From positions 62,001-126,000 of the forward strand of contig CAMWKH010000003.1 of assembly GCA_947174805.1 (NCBI GenBank): DNA of 64,000 nucleotides, in the 5' to 3' direction. A program made the position numbers and the translations under genes. Under the pieces are notes generated by a model, which was given only the letters and a program-made list of their open reading frames with translations, was not told the origin of the DNA and ran no database searches. Positions within the stretch are counted from its first letter, which is position 1; every line of letters begins with the position of its first letter. This stretch comes from an uncultured Roseburia sp. Its GTDB lineage: Bacteria > Bacillota > Clostridia > Lachnospirales > Lachnospiraceae. Shown here piece by piece: positions 52,280-61,523 of this stretch.

Positions 52280-53033
52280 TTAAATTCAACTCCTTCCAGA
52301 TTAAATTAAAATAGTCTTTAAATTCGTTTGTATTTCTGCGCTGCAGGGGAGAAAGTTCCGGTGGAAAGTTGATAGGTATGATGGCCTTTATGCCGGCAGG
52401 CAGCGGAGTCAGCACTAAGACCCGGTCCCCAAGGCTCACCGCCTCAGACAGGTCATGGGTGACTAAGATTGCTGTTTTGCCGCTTTTTCGGATGATACTT
52501 CCGATATCGTCCGACACCTGCAGCCTGGTCTGGTAATCCAAAGCAGAAAAGGGCTCATCTAAGAGAAGCAAATCCGGGTGCAGAAGAAGGGTGCGGATCA
52601 GAGCTGCCCTTTGGCGCATTCCCCCTGAGAGCTGGGAGGGCCTTGCGTCTTTGAAGTCGTAAAGTCCGTAGGTTTTTAATAGTTCATCCGCTTCCTTTAA
52701 GGTTTCTTTGTTGATTTTTTTTTGAATTTCCAGTCCAAGCAATATATTTTTCTTTACGGTGCGCCACTCGAAAAGATGGTCATGCTGCAGCATATATCCG
52801 ATGCTGCATTTTCCGGTGACATTTTGTCCGTTTAATAAGATTTTTCCGGATTCCGGCTGAATCAAACCGCACAAAAGGGATAAAAGCGTGGATTTTCCGC
52901 AGCCGGATGGGCCTACAATTGACAAAAATTCTCCTGGTTTTACCTGAAAATCAATATCACACAAAGCGGGAGTTTCTCCCTGCAGGGTATGATAGGTATA
53001 AAACATATGCTGACATGAGATTAAATATTCCAT
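52269..53033 (-). CDS. NitT/TauT-type ABC transporter ATP-binding protein
   Basis: A 254-residue ATPase of the SsuB/TauB class. Walker A GPSGCGKSTLLSLLCG at about 39-47, Q-loop MLQHDHLFEW, signature LSGGMRQRAALIR, Walker B LLLLDEPFSALDYQTR and the H-loop THDLSEAVSLGDR. First gene of a two-gene operon. A strong hairpin lies 60 nt upstream of its start. Confidence 0.92.
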   Translation of the reverse strand: MEYLISCQHMFYTYHTLQGETPALCDIDFQVKPGEFLSIVGPSGCGKSTLLSLLCGLIQPESGKILLNGQNVTGKCSIGYMLQHDHLFEWRTVKKNILLGLEIQKKINKETLKEADELLKTYGLYDFKDARPSQLSGGMRQRAALIRTLLLHPDLLLLDEPFSALDYQTRLQVSDDIGSIIRKSGKTAILVTHDLSEAVSLGDRVLVLTPLPAGIKAIIPINFPPELSPLQRRNTNEFKDYFNLIWKELNLNEL

Positions 53034-53092
53034 AAAATTTCCCGCCTCCTATAAATGTAACGCCCCCTCACTTTGTTCGGCGGCAATTCGTC

Positions 53093-53129
53093 GGAAGGCA
53101 TCCAAAAAAATGCTTCGCATTTGCCTTCC
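53093..53129. promoter_or_regulatory. Long hairpin in the leader between the ABC operon and queH
   Basis: GGAAGGCA (53093-53100) pairs with TGCCTTCC (53122-53129), and the inner AAATGC-TTC-GCATTT can stack within. There is no long T-tract on either side. It lies in the 5' leader of the minus-strand ABC operon. It does not match a riboswitch known to me, including the preQ1 and TPP types. Confidence 0.4.
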
Positions 53130-53219
53130 TCCTATAATTGTAGTTTATGTCGGTTGCTATTTTTTGACACTTGGGGTAAAATAAATGAAATAAGCTTAGA
53201 TATGACAAGGAAGATTGGG

Positions 53220-53855
53220 ATGAACAGGAGAAATTACCAGAGGGAGCTGGAAGAGAAAATTCAAAAAATTAGTAAGGATAAGGCAGTGCCAAAGCTTTTG
53301 CTCCACAGCTGCTGCGCACCCTGCAGTTCCTATGTGATAGAATATTTGTCACAGTATTTTTCCATTACCGTATTTTATTATAATCCCAATATTTATCCCG
53401 ATGAAGAGTATGAAAAGCGGGTGGAGGAACAAAAACGGTTTATCCGGGAGTTCCCTGCAAAGTATCCGGTAGATTTTATCCGGGGGGATTTTGAAAAGGA
53501 AAGTTTTTATGAGGCAGTCCGGGGACTGGAAGACACAAAAGAAGGCGGAGAGCGGTGCAGCCGTTGTTTTTATCTGCGGCTGTCGAAAACGGCTTTTTTG
53601 GCCCAAAAGCTTAAGGCCGATTATTTCACCACCACCTTGTCCATAAGCCCGTTAAAAAATGCTGACAGACTCAACGAAATCGGGGAGGAACTTTCCCGAA
53701 AGACAGGAGTTTCGTACTTGTGTTCTGATTTTAAGAAGAAGAACGGTTACAAACGTTCTGTGGAATTATCCGCAGATTTTGGCATGTACCGCCAGGATTA
53801 CTGCGGGTGTATATTTTCTAAGCAGGAGAGAGAAGCACAAAAAGAAGGGAGATAA
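53220..53855 (+). CDS. queH: Epoxyqueuosine reductase QueH
   Basis: Catalyses the last step of queuosine synthesis in tRNA, reducing epoxyqueuosine. The 211-residue protein (former DUF208) has the cysteine groups of the family: C31-C32 and C35 in HSCCAPC, C113/C116 in CSRC, and C195/C197 in CGC near the end, which bind an iron-sulfur cluster and form the redox site. The ATG at 53220 follows AAGGAAG; the longer frame passes through the upstream hairpin. It is 5 nt before argH; no other queuosine gene is near. Confidence 0.92.
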   Translation: MNRRNYQRELEEKIQKISKDKAVPKLLLHSCCAPCSSYVIEYLSQYFSITVFYYNPNIYPDEEYEKRVEEQKRFIREFPAKYPVDFIRGDFEKESFYEAVRGLEDTKEGGERCSRCFYLRLSKTAFLAQKLKADYFTTTLSISPLKNADRLNEIGEELSRKTGVSYLCSDFKKKNGYKRSVELSADFGMYRQDYCGCIFSKQEREAQKEGR

Positions 53856-53860
53856 AGCAT

Positions 53861-55237
53861 ATGGCACAGTTGTGGGGAGGACGTTTTACTAAGGAGACAG
53901 ACAAGCTTGTATATAATTTTAACGCCTCCATTTCATTTGACCAGAAATTTTTCAAACAGGATATTGAGGGCAGCAAAGCCCACGTGACTATGCTGGGAAA
54001 GCAGGGGATATTAACAGAGGAGGAGGCCAAAAAGATTTGTGCCGCATTGACGGGGATTCAGGAAGATGTGGAGTCCGGCAGGTTTTTAATCAGCGAGTCC
54101 TATGAGGATATCCACAGTTTTGTGGAGGCGGAACTCACGGAACGTCTGGGAGATTTAGGGAAAAAACTCCACACGGGAAGAAGCAGAAATGACCAGGTAG
54201 CTTTGGACATGCGCCTTTATATCAGGGAAGAGGTGGAAGAAACAGACGAACTGCTGAAAAAGCTGCTTCAGACCATTCTTGGGATTATGGAGAGGCACAA
54301 GGATACGATTATGCCGGGATTTACCCATCTGCAGAAAGCCCAGCCTATCACTCTGGCTCACCATATGGGTGCCTACTTTGAGATGTTTAAGCGGGACAGA
54401 CAGAGACTTTTTGATATCCGTGAACGGATGAATTACTGCCCTCTTGGCTCCGGGGCCCTTGCGGGAACCACCTATCCTTTGGACAGAGAGTATACGGCGG
54501 AACTTTTAAAATTTTACGGCCCTACCTTAAACAGTATGGACGGGGTATCTGACAGGGATTACCTGATTGAGTATCTTTCTGCCGGCGCTGTTATCATGAT
54601 GCATCTCAGCCGTTTTTGTGAGGAGATTATTATCTGGAACAGCAATGAATACCAGTTTGTGGAGATTGACGATTCCTACAGTACCGGAAGCAGCATTATG
54701 CCCCAGAAGAAAAATCCCGATATCGCTGAGTTAATCAGGGGAAAAACCGGCCGGGTGTACGGCGCCCTGATATCTATTTTAACGACTATGAAGGGGATTC
54801 CTTTGGCTTACAACAAAGATATGCAGGAGGACAAGGAACTGACATTTGATGCCATCGACACGGTAAAAGGCTGTCTGGCACTGTTTGAGGGAATGATTTC
54901 CACCATGAAGTTTAACACGGAGAAAATGAAAAAGAGTGCCAAGGGCGGATTCACCAATGCCACGGACGCAGCGGATTATCTGGTGAACCACGGCATACCT
55001 TTCCGGGATGCCCATGGAATTATCGGCCGGATTGTCCTCTTCTGCATTGAGAAGGGAATCTCGATTGACGATATGAGTTTGGAGGAGTTAAAGGAGTTCT
55101 CAGAGGTATTTGAGGAAGATATCTTTGACGCTGTCTCTATGGAGACATGTGTGGATAAGCGCCTGACGATTGGTGCTCCCGGAAGGAACGCCATGGATAA
55201 AGTGATTGAGATAGAGAGAGCATATCTTAAGGAGTAA
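53861..55237 (+). CDS. argH: Argininosuccinate lyase
   Basis: Last enzyme of arginine synthesis; splits argininosuccinate into arginine and fumarate. The family signature GSSIMPQKKNPD, with the catalytic Ser in its mobile loop, is near residue 280; HTGRSRNDQ near 106 and THLQKAQP near 157 are also typical. 458 residues is standard. The absence of argG beside it is unusual; argR is at 30 kb. Confidence 0.97.
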   Translation: MAQLWGGRFTKETDKLVYNFNASISFDQKFFKQDIEGSKAHVTMLGKQGILTEEEAKKICAALTGIQEDVESGRFLISESYEDIHSFVEAELTERLGDLGKKLHTGRSRNDQVALDMRLYIREEVEETDELLKKLLQTILGIMERHKDTIMPGFTHLQKAQPITLAHHMGAYFEMFKRDRQRLFDIRERMNYCPLGSGALAGTTYPLDREYTAELLKFYGPTLNSMDGVSDRDYLIEYLSAGAVIMMHLSRFCEEIIIWNSNEYQFVEIDDSYSTGSSIMPQKKNPDIAELIRGKTGRVYGALISILTTMKGIPLAYNKDMQEDKELTFDAIDTVKGCLALFEGMISTMKFNTEKMKKSAKGGFTNATDAADYLVNHGIPFRDAHGIIGRIVLFCIEKGISIDDMSLEELKEFSEVFEEDIFDAVSMETCVDKRLTIGAPGRNAMDKVIEIERAYLKE

Positions 55238-55280
55238 CAGCTAATTATATAAATATAAAGAAACTGAGGAGAGAAAAATT

Positions 55281-56366
55281 ATGAGTGAAAAATTGAAAGT
55301 AGGTATTTTAGGCGGAACAGGTATGGTGGGGCAGAGATTTATCACTATCCTTGAGAACCATCCCTGGTTTGAAGTGACTACCATTGCGGCAAGTTCCAGA
55401 AGCGCAGGAAAAACATATGCCCAGGCGGTGGGGGACAGATGGAAACTGGATACCCCAATGCCAGAGAGGGTAAAGGACATTGTGGTGAAAAATGTGAACG
55501 AAGTGGAACAGGTGGCCTCAGAAGTGGATTTTGTCTTTTCTGCCGTGGATATGTCAAAGGAGGAAATTAAGAGGATTGAGGAAGAGTATGCTAAGACAGA
55601 GACACCGGTAGTGTCCAATAACAGCGCCCACAGATGGACAGTGGATGTGCCCATGGTGGTTCCGGAGATTAACCCGGAGCACATGAAAGTGATAGAATTC
55701 CAGAGAAAACGTCTGGGGACAAAGCGGGGATTTGTTGCGGTGAAGCCAAACTGTTCCATCCAAAGTTACGCTCCCGTTTTAACTGCTTGGAAAGAATTTG
55801 AGCCCTATGAGGTGGTTGCAACCACTTACCAGGCGATTTCCGGGGCAGGGAAGAACTGGAATGACTGGCCGGAAATGCTGGGGAATATTATCCCCTATAT
55901 CGGCGGCGAGGAGGAAAAAAGTGAGAAAGAACCCCTGCGTATCTGGGGGGAGATAAAAAACGGAGTAATCGAGCCTGCCAAGAGCCCGGTGATTACCTGC
56001 CAGTGCATCCGTGTCCCAGTGCTGAACGGACACACGGCGGCAGTTTTTGTGAAATTTAAAAAGAAACCCACAAAAGAGCAGTTGATTTCCGCTTTGGAGA
56101 GTTTTAAGGGACTCCCCCAGGAGTTAAATCTGCCCAGTGCGCCCAAGCAGTTTATCCAGTACTTAACCGAGGACAACAGGCCTCAGGTTACGATGGATGT
56201 GGATTTTGAGCACGGCATGGGAATCAGCGTGGGACGTTTGAGGGAAGATACGGTGTACGACTGGAAGTTTGTAGGGTTAAGTCATAACACCCTCCGGGGT
56301 GCAGCAGGGGGGGCGGTGCTTTGCGCAGAGCTCTTAAAAGCCCAGGGATACATTGAAAAAAAATAA
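55281..56366 (+). CDS. asd: Aspartate-semialdehyde dehydrogenase
   Basis: Reduces aspartyl phosphate to aspartate semialdehyde, the branch point to lysine, methionine and threonine. NADP loop GILGGTGMVGQRF at 8-20, catalytic Cys158 in KPNCSIQ, QAISGAGK and active-site His in NGHTAAV. The 361-residue form with PNCSIQ and SAGKTYAQ resembles the archaeal/fungal branch of the family rather than the classic Bacillus form. A terminator follows. Confidence 0.95.
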   Translation: MSEKLKVGILGGTGMVGQRFITILENHPWFEVTTIAASSRSAGKTYAQAVGDRWKLDTPMPERVKDIVVKNVNEVEQVASEVDFVFSAVDMSKEEIKRIEEEYAKTETPVVSNNSAHRWTVDVPMVVPEINPEHMKVIEFQRKRLGTKRGFVAVKPNCSIQSYAPVLTAWKEFEPYEVVATTYQAISGAGKNWNDWPEMLGNIIPYIGGEEEKSEKEPLRIWGEIKNGVIEPAKSPVITCQCIRVPVLNGHTAAVFVKFKKKPTKEQLISALESFKGLPQELNLPSAPKQFIQYLTEDNRPQVTMDVDFEHGMGISVGRLREDTVYDWKFVGLSHNTLRGAAGGAVLCAELLKAQGYIEKK

Positions 56367-56382
56367 AACATTAGTAAAAAAT

Positions 56383-56422
56383 ACAAAAAGGCATGTCATT
56401 TTTCGGTGATATGCCTTTTTTC
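56383..56422 (+). terminator. Terminator of asd
   Basis: A 9-bp stem GGCATGTCA/TGATATGCC (one G-U) with flanking A5 and T6. Confidence 0.9.
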
Positions 56423-56537
56423 TTATAAAATTTTACGAAATTGTTGAATAAAAATTAAGGTGTGTTATAATTAAAATTACATTTTCTAAGGATAATCGGC
56501 CGGCCGTTTCAGGCCAGTGGAAACACAGGAGGAGCGT

Positions 56538-57899
56538 ATGACATTGAGAACCACGGATTATAAGAAATTAGAGGAAGAGTACAAAAAGCCTGGCAGTCAG
56601 ATTGTGGTATTTTACGGCAGGGAAGGCTGTGACCAGCATTTGTATGTGAGGCAGTTTCTGCGGGACAAAAGGTTCTTCTATTATCAGGCGTCCAAGGTAT
56701 CTTCGGATTGGCAGAAAAAAATGTTTGTGGAAGGGATTTCCGCCCAGTTTCCCAATGTGCTTAAAGAGCAGGACTATGAGGGATGTTTCAGCCAGATGGC
56801 CCGAAGTACAGGCAGGAAGTTTGTATTTGTGGTGGATGAATTTCAGCTTATCTTAAAAAATGATGAAACATTTTTTGAAAGCCTGATAAAATTAAAGGAA
56901 AAGCAGTTTAGTTCTGCGGATGTCATGATTCTTCTGTGCAGTTCCGCTATGGTGTGGATTGAGGAAAAGCTGAAGGACAATTTAAAGCAGTTGTACGGGC
57001 AAATCGATTGTGTACATAAACTTTTGGATTGGAATTTTTTAGATGTGGTGCGGGCATTCCCGGATTACTCTGTGAGCCAGAGCGTGGAGCTCTACGGTAT
57101 CTTAGGGGGGATTCCCGGGTATTTGCGGCATTGGGATGCAGAAAAATCAACTAAAGAAAACATATGCCGTCAAATTCTGTCGCCGGAGGGGCCTCTTCAC
57201 GGGGAGGCGGAGCGGTATATCAGCACGGAGATAAGAGAGCTTTCCGTGTACAATACCATACTGGCAGCGATTGCAGGGGGAAACCGAAAGTTAAATGATC
57301 TTTATAACAGTACGGGATTTTCCAGGGCGAAAATCAGCGTCTACTTAAAGAACCTTATGGAGCTGGAGGTTATTGAAAAAGTGGTCTCTTTTGAGACCGG
57401 GGGCTGGGATAATGCTCAGAAAGGGATTTACCAGATAAAGGATACATTTATTAATTTTTGGTTTAAGTTTGTTTTTCCCTACCGCTCGGAACTTGTGGCT
57501 TTAAGCCCTACCGCTTTTTACAACAAACATATTGCAAAGGGGCTGGAGGAATACTTAAACCGGTATTTTATCCAGGTTTGTGTGGAGTACATGGGACTTT
57601 TAAATCAGGTTGGCAAATTGCCCATAAAGATAAAGAAAATTGGCACATGGATTGGGAAACAGGGGAATATTGATATCATCGCCCAAAATGAGATTCGGGA
57701 GAATATTGTAGGGCTCTGCAACTGGTCGGAGGAGAAGATGACTTTTGAGCGGTATCAGAATTTGGAGGAGATGATGGCCCAGGCAAGAATCAAGGCAAAA
57801 CAGTATTTCTTGTTTTCCGCAAAGGCATTTGACCAGGCTTTAGTTGCAAAATCCAAGGAGGATAGCCGTTTTGTGCTAATCGACATGACAGAATTATAG
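56538..57899 (+). CDS. AAA-like protein with DUF234 domain and degenerate P-loop
   Basis: A 453-residue protein with the layout of the archaeal-type ATPase/DUF234 family: AAA core (1-220), winged helix (about 245-300, LNDLYNSTGFSRAKISVYLKNL) and a C-terminal nuclease-like DUF234 domain (IGTWIGKQGNIDIIA). Where the family has YGRRRVGKT, this protein reads YGREGCDQH (26-34), so the Walker A Lys and Thr are missing. The Walker B VVDEFQL (98-104) is kept. It may have lost ATP hydrolysis. AGGAGG is 5 nt before the ATG. topB follows after 15 nt, implying co-transcription. Confidence 0.8.
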   Translation: MTLRTTDYKKLEEEYKKPGSQIVVFYGREGCDQHLYVRQFLRDKRFFYYQASKVSSDWQKKMFVEGISAQFPNVLKEQDYEGCFSQMARSTGRKFVFVVDEFQLILKNDETFFESLIKLKEKQFSSADVMILLCSSAMVWIEEKLKDNLKQLYGQIDCVHKLLDWNFLDVVRAFPDYSVSQSVELYGILGGIPGYLRHWDAEKSTKENICRQILSPEGPLHGEAERYISTEIRELSVYNTILAAIAGGNRKLNDLYNSTGFSRAKISVYLKNLMELEVIEKVVSFETGGWDNAQKGIYQIKDTFINFWFKFVFPYRSELVALSPTAFYNKHIAKGLEEYLNRYFIQVCVEYMGLLNQVGKLPIKIKKIGTWIGKQGNIDIIAQNEIRENIVGLCNWSEEKMTFERYQNLEEMMAQARIKAKQYFLFSAKAFDQALVAKSKEDSRFVLIDMTEL

Positions 57900-57914
57900 G
57901 AGAGGGGATAAGGT

Positions 57915-59987
57915 ATGCCCAAATCATTGTTTATAGCGGAAAAGCCCAGCGTAGCACAGGAATTTGCCAAGGCCCTTAAGATGGAGATGCGGAGTTTTAA
58001 CGGATACCGGGAGGGAGAAGGAGCGGTGGTGACCTGGTGTGTGGGGCATCTGGTGACGATGAGTTATCCGGAAGCCTATGACGCAAAGTATAAAAAGTGG
58101 AGCCTTTCCACTCTGCCTTTTATTCCGGATGAATTTAAATACGAGGTGATTGGCAGCGCTGCCAATCAGTATAAGGTGGTGAAATCCCTTCTTCACAGGG
58201 AGGATATCGACACGATATATGTGTGTACCGACTCTGGGAGGGAAGGAGAGTACATTTACCGGCTGGTGGAGCAGATGGCAGGGGTTCAGGGAAAAAACAG
58301 AAAGCGGGTTTGGATTGATTCCCAGACGGAGGAGGAAATTCTTAGGGGCATCAGAGAGGCAAAAGATTTGTCCGCATATGACAATATTGCCGCAAGCGCC
58401 TACCTTCGGGCAAAAGAGGACTATCTCATGGGAATCAATTTTTCACGGCTTTTGTCTTTAAAATACGGCAATGCCATTGCGAATTATCTGCACAAAGATT
58501 ATGTGGTGATTTCCGTGGGCAGGGTGATGACATGTGTGCTTGGAATGATTGTCCGCAGGGAGAGAGAAATCAGGGAGTTTGTAAAAACTCCCTTTTACCG
58601 TGTAATTGCCAAAATAAATTTAAAGGGAAGGACGATAGAGGCGGAATGGCGGGTAAATCCCCGCTCCAGATATGCCGGTTTCCCAAAACTATATAAGGAA
58701 AACGGGTTTTTACAAGAGGAGGAGACAAAAAGGCTTGTGGAGTGTCTTCAGGGGCTTCCTTTGACAGTGGACAAGGTGGAGAAGAAGAAAGAGACGAAAA
58801 ATCCTCCCCTTTTATACAACTTGGCGGAGCTTCAAAATGACTGTTCCAGGTTTTTTAAAATCAGTCCCGACGAGACCCTTGCCACAGTCCAGGAACTCTA
58901 TGAGAAAAAGCTGGTGACATACCCCAGGACAGATGCCAGGGTATTGTCAACAGCGGTGGCAAAGGAAATCCATAAAAATATCGGAGGGTTAAAAAACATT
59001 CCCGGCATCGCTGTTTTTGCGGAGGAAATTTTGCAGAAGGGCTCCTACAAAAATATAGCGAAAACCCGGTATGTAAATGACAAACAGATTACGGACCACT
59101 ATGCCATTATCCCCACGGGCCAGGGATTCGGGGCGATGAAATCCTTAGGCCAGAGGGCGGTAAATGTGTATGAGGTAATTGTGAGGAGATTTTTATCAGT
59201 CTTTTACCCTCCGGCAGTTTACCAAAAGGTTTCCCTTACCGCGGCGGCTTTTGGAACTGCTTTGGGGGAGGATATCCATACCCACGGGAAGGAGGAGCCG
59301 TTGGAACAGTTTTTTGCAGGTTTTAAGGTTCTTTTTGACGAGGGGTATCTGAAAGTGCTGCATTACTCTTTCCAGAAAAAAAAGCAGGAGGAAAAGTCCT
59401 CCGGGGATAAGGAGGGGGAGGAAAAAGATTCTCTCTGTGAAAGAGATTTGCTTTCACATATCACCGCTTTGAAAAAGAAAGATGTCCTGGAAGGGGAAGG
59501 GTATGAGGTGAAAGAGGGTGAAACCTCCCCGCCGAAACGCTACAATTCCGGCTCTATGATTCTGGCCATGGAAAATGCGGGACAGCTCATTGAGGATGAG
59601 GAACTTCGGGCCCAGATTAAGGGCAGCGGCATCGGCACCAGCGCCACCCGGGCGGAGATTTTAAAAAAGCTGGTGAACAACAAGTATCTGGCTTTAAATA
59701 AAAAGACCCAGATTATTACCCCAACTTTAATGGGGGAGATGATATTCGACGTGGTAAATGCGTCTATTAGGTCTTTGTTAAATCCAGAATTAACGGCAAG
59801 CTGGGAAAAGGGCCTGACCTATGTGTCAGAGGGCAGCATTACCACAGAAGAGTATATGAAGAAGCTTACGGATTTTGTCAAGAGCCGTACAACCGGAGTT
59901 TTGGGGCTGAACAACCAGTATCAGCTTAAGGGGAGCTTCGACAGGGCGGCACAGTTTTACAAGACAAAGAAAGCAGTTAAAAAATGA
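57915..59987 (+). CDS. topB: DNA topoisomerase III
   Basis: Type IA topoisomerase that decatenates DNA and resolves recombination intermediates. The TOPRIM domain has Glu9 in FIAEKPSVAQEF and CTDSGREGEY; the catalytic Tyr336 lies in VTYPRTDARVL and is followed by ITDHYAIIPTG. The 690-residue protein ends with the usual TSATRAEILKKL region and lacks long zinc-finger repeats. It follows the AAA-like gene closely. This copy looks chromosomal, not the plasmid/ICE type, but both types share the motifs. Confidence 0.94.
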   Translation: MPKSLFIAEKPSVAQEFAKALKMEMRSFNGYREGEGAVVTWCVGHLVTMSYPEAYDAKYKKWSLSTLPFIPDEFKYEVIGSAANQYKVVKSLLHREDIDTIYVCTDSGREGEYIYRLVEQMAGVQGKNRKRVWIDSQTEEEILRGIREAKDLSAYDNIAASAYLRAKEDYLMGINFSRLLSLKYGNAIANYLHKDYVVISVGRVMTCVLGMIVRREREIREFVKTPFYRVIAKINLKGRTIEAEWRVNPRSRYAGFPKLYKENGFLQEEETKRLVECLQGLPLTVDKVEKKKETKNPPLLYNLAELQNDCSRFFKISPDETLATVQELYEKKLVTYPRTDARVLSTAVAKEIHKNIGGLKNIPGIAVFAEEILQKGSYKNIAKTRYVNDKQITDHYAIIPTGQGFGAMKSLGQRAVNVYEVIVRRFLSVFYPPAVYQKVSLTAAAFGTALGEDIHTHGKEEPLEQFFAGFKVLFDEGYLKVLHYSFQKKKQEEKSSGDKEGEEKDSLCERDLLSHITALKKKDVLEGEGYEVKEGETSPPKRYNSGSMILAMENAGQLIEDEELRAQIKGSGIGTSATRAEILKKLVNNKYLALNKKTQIITPTLMGEMIFDVVNASIRSLLNPELTASWEKGLTYVSEGSITTEEYMKKLTDFVKSRTTGVLGLNNQYQLKGSFDRAAQFYKTKKAVKK

Positions 59988-60007
59988 TATAATAAAAGGA
60001 GAATGAT

Positions 60008-60673
60008 ATGGAACAGTGCAAAATCAGCAGTTTATATGATTTAAATGAGACTATGGCAAGGGAGCTTCTTGCCTCCGTCACCTATCCCTGGGAGGCATTA
60101 AAAAGTATCAGTGATTTTATCCGAAAGATTGGCCCTGCATTGGACCCCGGCGTCTATGAAAAGCGGGGGGAAGATATCTGGGTGGCGAAAAGTGCAAAGG
60201 TGGCTCCCACCGCATGTTTAAATGGTCCTTTAATTATTGATGAAGATGCAGAAATCCGCCATTGTGCCTTTATCCGTGGCAGCGCTATAGTTGGGAAAGG
60301 TTCTGTGGTGGGCAATTCCACGGAGTTAAAAAATGTGATTATTTTTAATTCCGTACAGGTTCCCCACTACAATTATGTGGGGGACTCTATTTTGGGATTT
60401 AAGTCCCATATGGGCGCCGGTTCCATTACCTCCAATGTGAAGTCAGACAAGACATTAGTGAGCGTGAAAGATGGAAAAGAAGAAATTAAAACAGGTCTAA
60501 AGAAATTTGGGGCTATGCTGGGGGACTATGTGGAAGTGGGGTGCAATTCCGTTTTAAACCCGGGTACTGTAATCGGAAGGCATACCAATGTGTATCCCCT
60601 GTCCATGGTGCGGGGGGTGGTTCCGGCAGATTCCATCTACAAAAAGAAGGGGGAAATTGCGCTGAAACATTAA
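60008..60673 (+). CDS. Left-handed beta-helix protein, nucleotidyltransferase-associated acyltransferase-like
   Basis: A 221-residue protein whose central part (about 55-200) shows hexapeptide repeats with Val/Ile at every sixth place (APTACLNGPLIIDEDAEIRHCAFI and similar). A short N-terminal helix precedes. It resembles the C-terminal helix domain of bifunctional UDP-GlcNAc pyrophosphorylases (GlmU-like) without the nucleotidyltransferase half, so it may be an acyltransferase. The conserved HMGAGS near residue 140 supports this. Start 20 nt after topB. Confidence 0.75.
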   Translation: MEQCKISSLYDLNETMARELLASVTYPWEALKSISDFIRKIGPALDPGVYEKRGEDIWVAKSAKVAPTACLNGPLIIDEDAEIRHCAFIRGSAIVGKGSVVGNSTELKNVIIFNSVQVPHYNYVGDSILGFKSHMGAGSITSNVKSDKTLVSVKDGKEEIKTGLKKFGAMLGDYVEVGCNSVLNPGTVIGRHTNVYPLSMVRGVVPADSIYKKKGEIALKH

Positions 60674-60746
60674 GTGAAAAAGAGTTCGGAAGATTGTACA
60701 AAAAGTACTTTACGAAAGCGTGAAAATATGCGAAAATATAGACAGC

Positions 60747-60773
60747 GTGCAGAGGATACAGCGTTATCTGCAC
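60747..60773 (+). promoter_or_regulatory. Hairpin in the leader of the NifU-like gene
   Basis: GTGCAGA (60747-60753) pairs perfectly with TCTGCAC (60767-60773), 13-nt loop, no T-tract. It lies 39 nt upstream of the start codon in the 138-bp gap and may affect mRNA stability or translation. No riboswitch is recognised. Confidence 0.35.
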
Positions 60774-60811
60774 TTGCAAAAAGGATTATTTAGTCGAAAG
60801 GAGTCTTATTA

Positions 60812-61504
60812 ATGATTTACACGAAGGAAGTTGAAAACATGTGCCCGGTAGCAAAAGGCGCAAAACATGATCCAGCTCCAATTCCTGAAGAAGGAAAATG
60901 GATCCACTCTAAAAAAATTGAAGACATTTCTGGTTTTACACATGGAGTAGGCTGGTGTGCTCCACAGCAGGGTGCCTGTAAATTATCTTTAAATGTAAAG
61001 AACGGTGTGATTGAAGAGGCGCTGGTAGAGACCATCGGATGTTCCGGAATGACTCATTCCGCAGCTATGGCAGCAGAGATTTTACAGGGCAAGACAATCC
61101 TTGAAGCATTAAATACTGACCTGGTTTGTGACGCAATCAACACAGCCATGAGAGAATTATTCTTACAGATCGTTTACGGACGTACCCAGAGTGCATTCTC
61201 CGATGACGGACTGGCTGTAGGAGCAGGTCTTGAGGATTTGGGAAAAGGACTTCGTTCCCAGGTTGGTACAATGTATGCAACCAAAGAAAAAGGTGTGCGT
61301 TATCTGGAGATGGCAGAAGGCTATGTAACAGGAATCGCATTGGACGCTGATAACGAAGTTATTGGATATCAGTTCGTTTCTCTTGGGAAGATGACAGATT
61401 TTATCAAAAAAGGCGATGACCCGAACACTGCTTGGGAGAAGGCAAAAGGACAGTACGGCCGTGTAGCGGATGCTGCTAAAATCATCGATCCTAGAGTAGA
61501 GTAA
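60812..61504 (+). CDS. NifU-like iron-sulfur scaffold family protein, partner of GGGtGRT
   Basis: A 230-residue protein with a NifU/IscU-type N-terminal domain. It has cysteines 11, 49, 56, 77 and 106; the GCSGMTHSAAMA stretch (76-87) resembles the GCxxSxASSS motif of IscU. The C-terminal 100 residues are specific to this family. It is always found beside a GGGtGRT protein in anaerobic Clostridia, as far as known. The function of the pair is not established. A/T-ending codons dominate, suggesting high expression. Confidence 0.8.
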   Translation: MIYTKEVENMCPVAKGAKHDPAPIPEEGKWIHSKKIEDISGFTHGVGWCAPQQGACKLSLNVKNGVIEEALVETIGCSGMTHSAAMAAEILQGKTILEALNTDLVCDAINTAMRELFLQIVYGRTQSAFSDDGLAVGAGLEDLGKGLRSQVGTMYATKEKGVRYLEMAEGYVTGIALDADNEVIGYQFVSLGKMTDFIKKGDDPNTAWEKAKGQYGRVADAAKIIDPRVE

Positions 61505-61523
61505 GAAAGGAGATACGAATACA

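Noticed and set aside
53093-53129. preQ1 riboswitch upstream of queH
   Set aside because: The hairpin lacks the C-rich loop and A-rich tail of preQ1-I and its context does not fit preQ1-II; queH also starts 90 nt away with its own site.
57915-59987. Apparent loss of the second Asp in the TOPRIM DxDxE of TopB (TDSGREGE)
   Set aside because: Many bacterial topoisomerase III proteins have Gly at this place (TDAGREGE), so it is not unusual.
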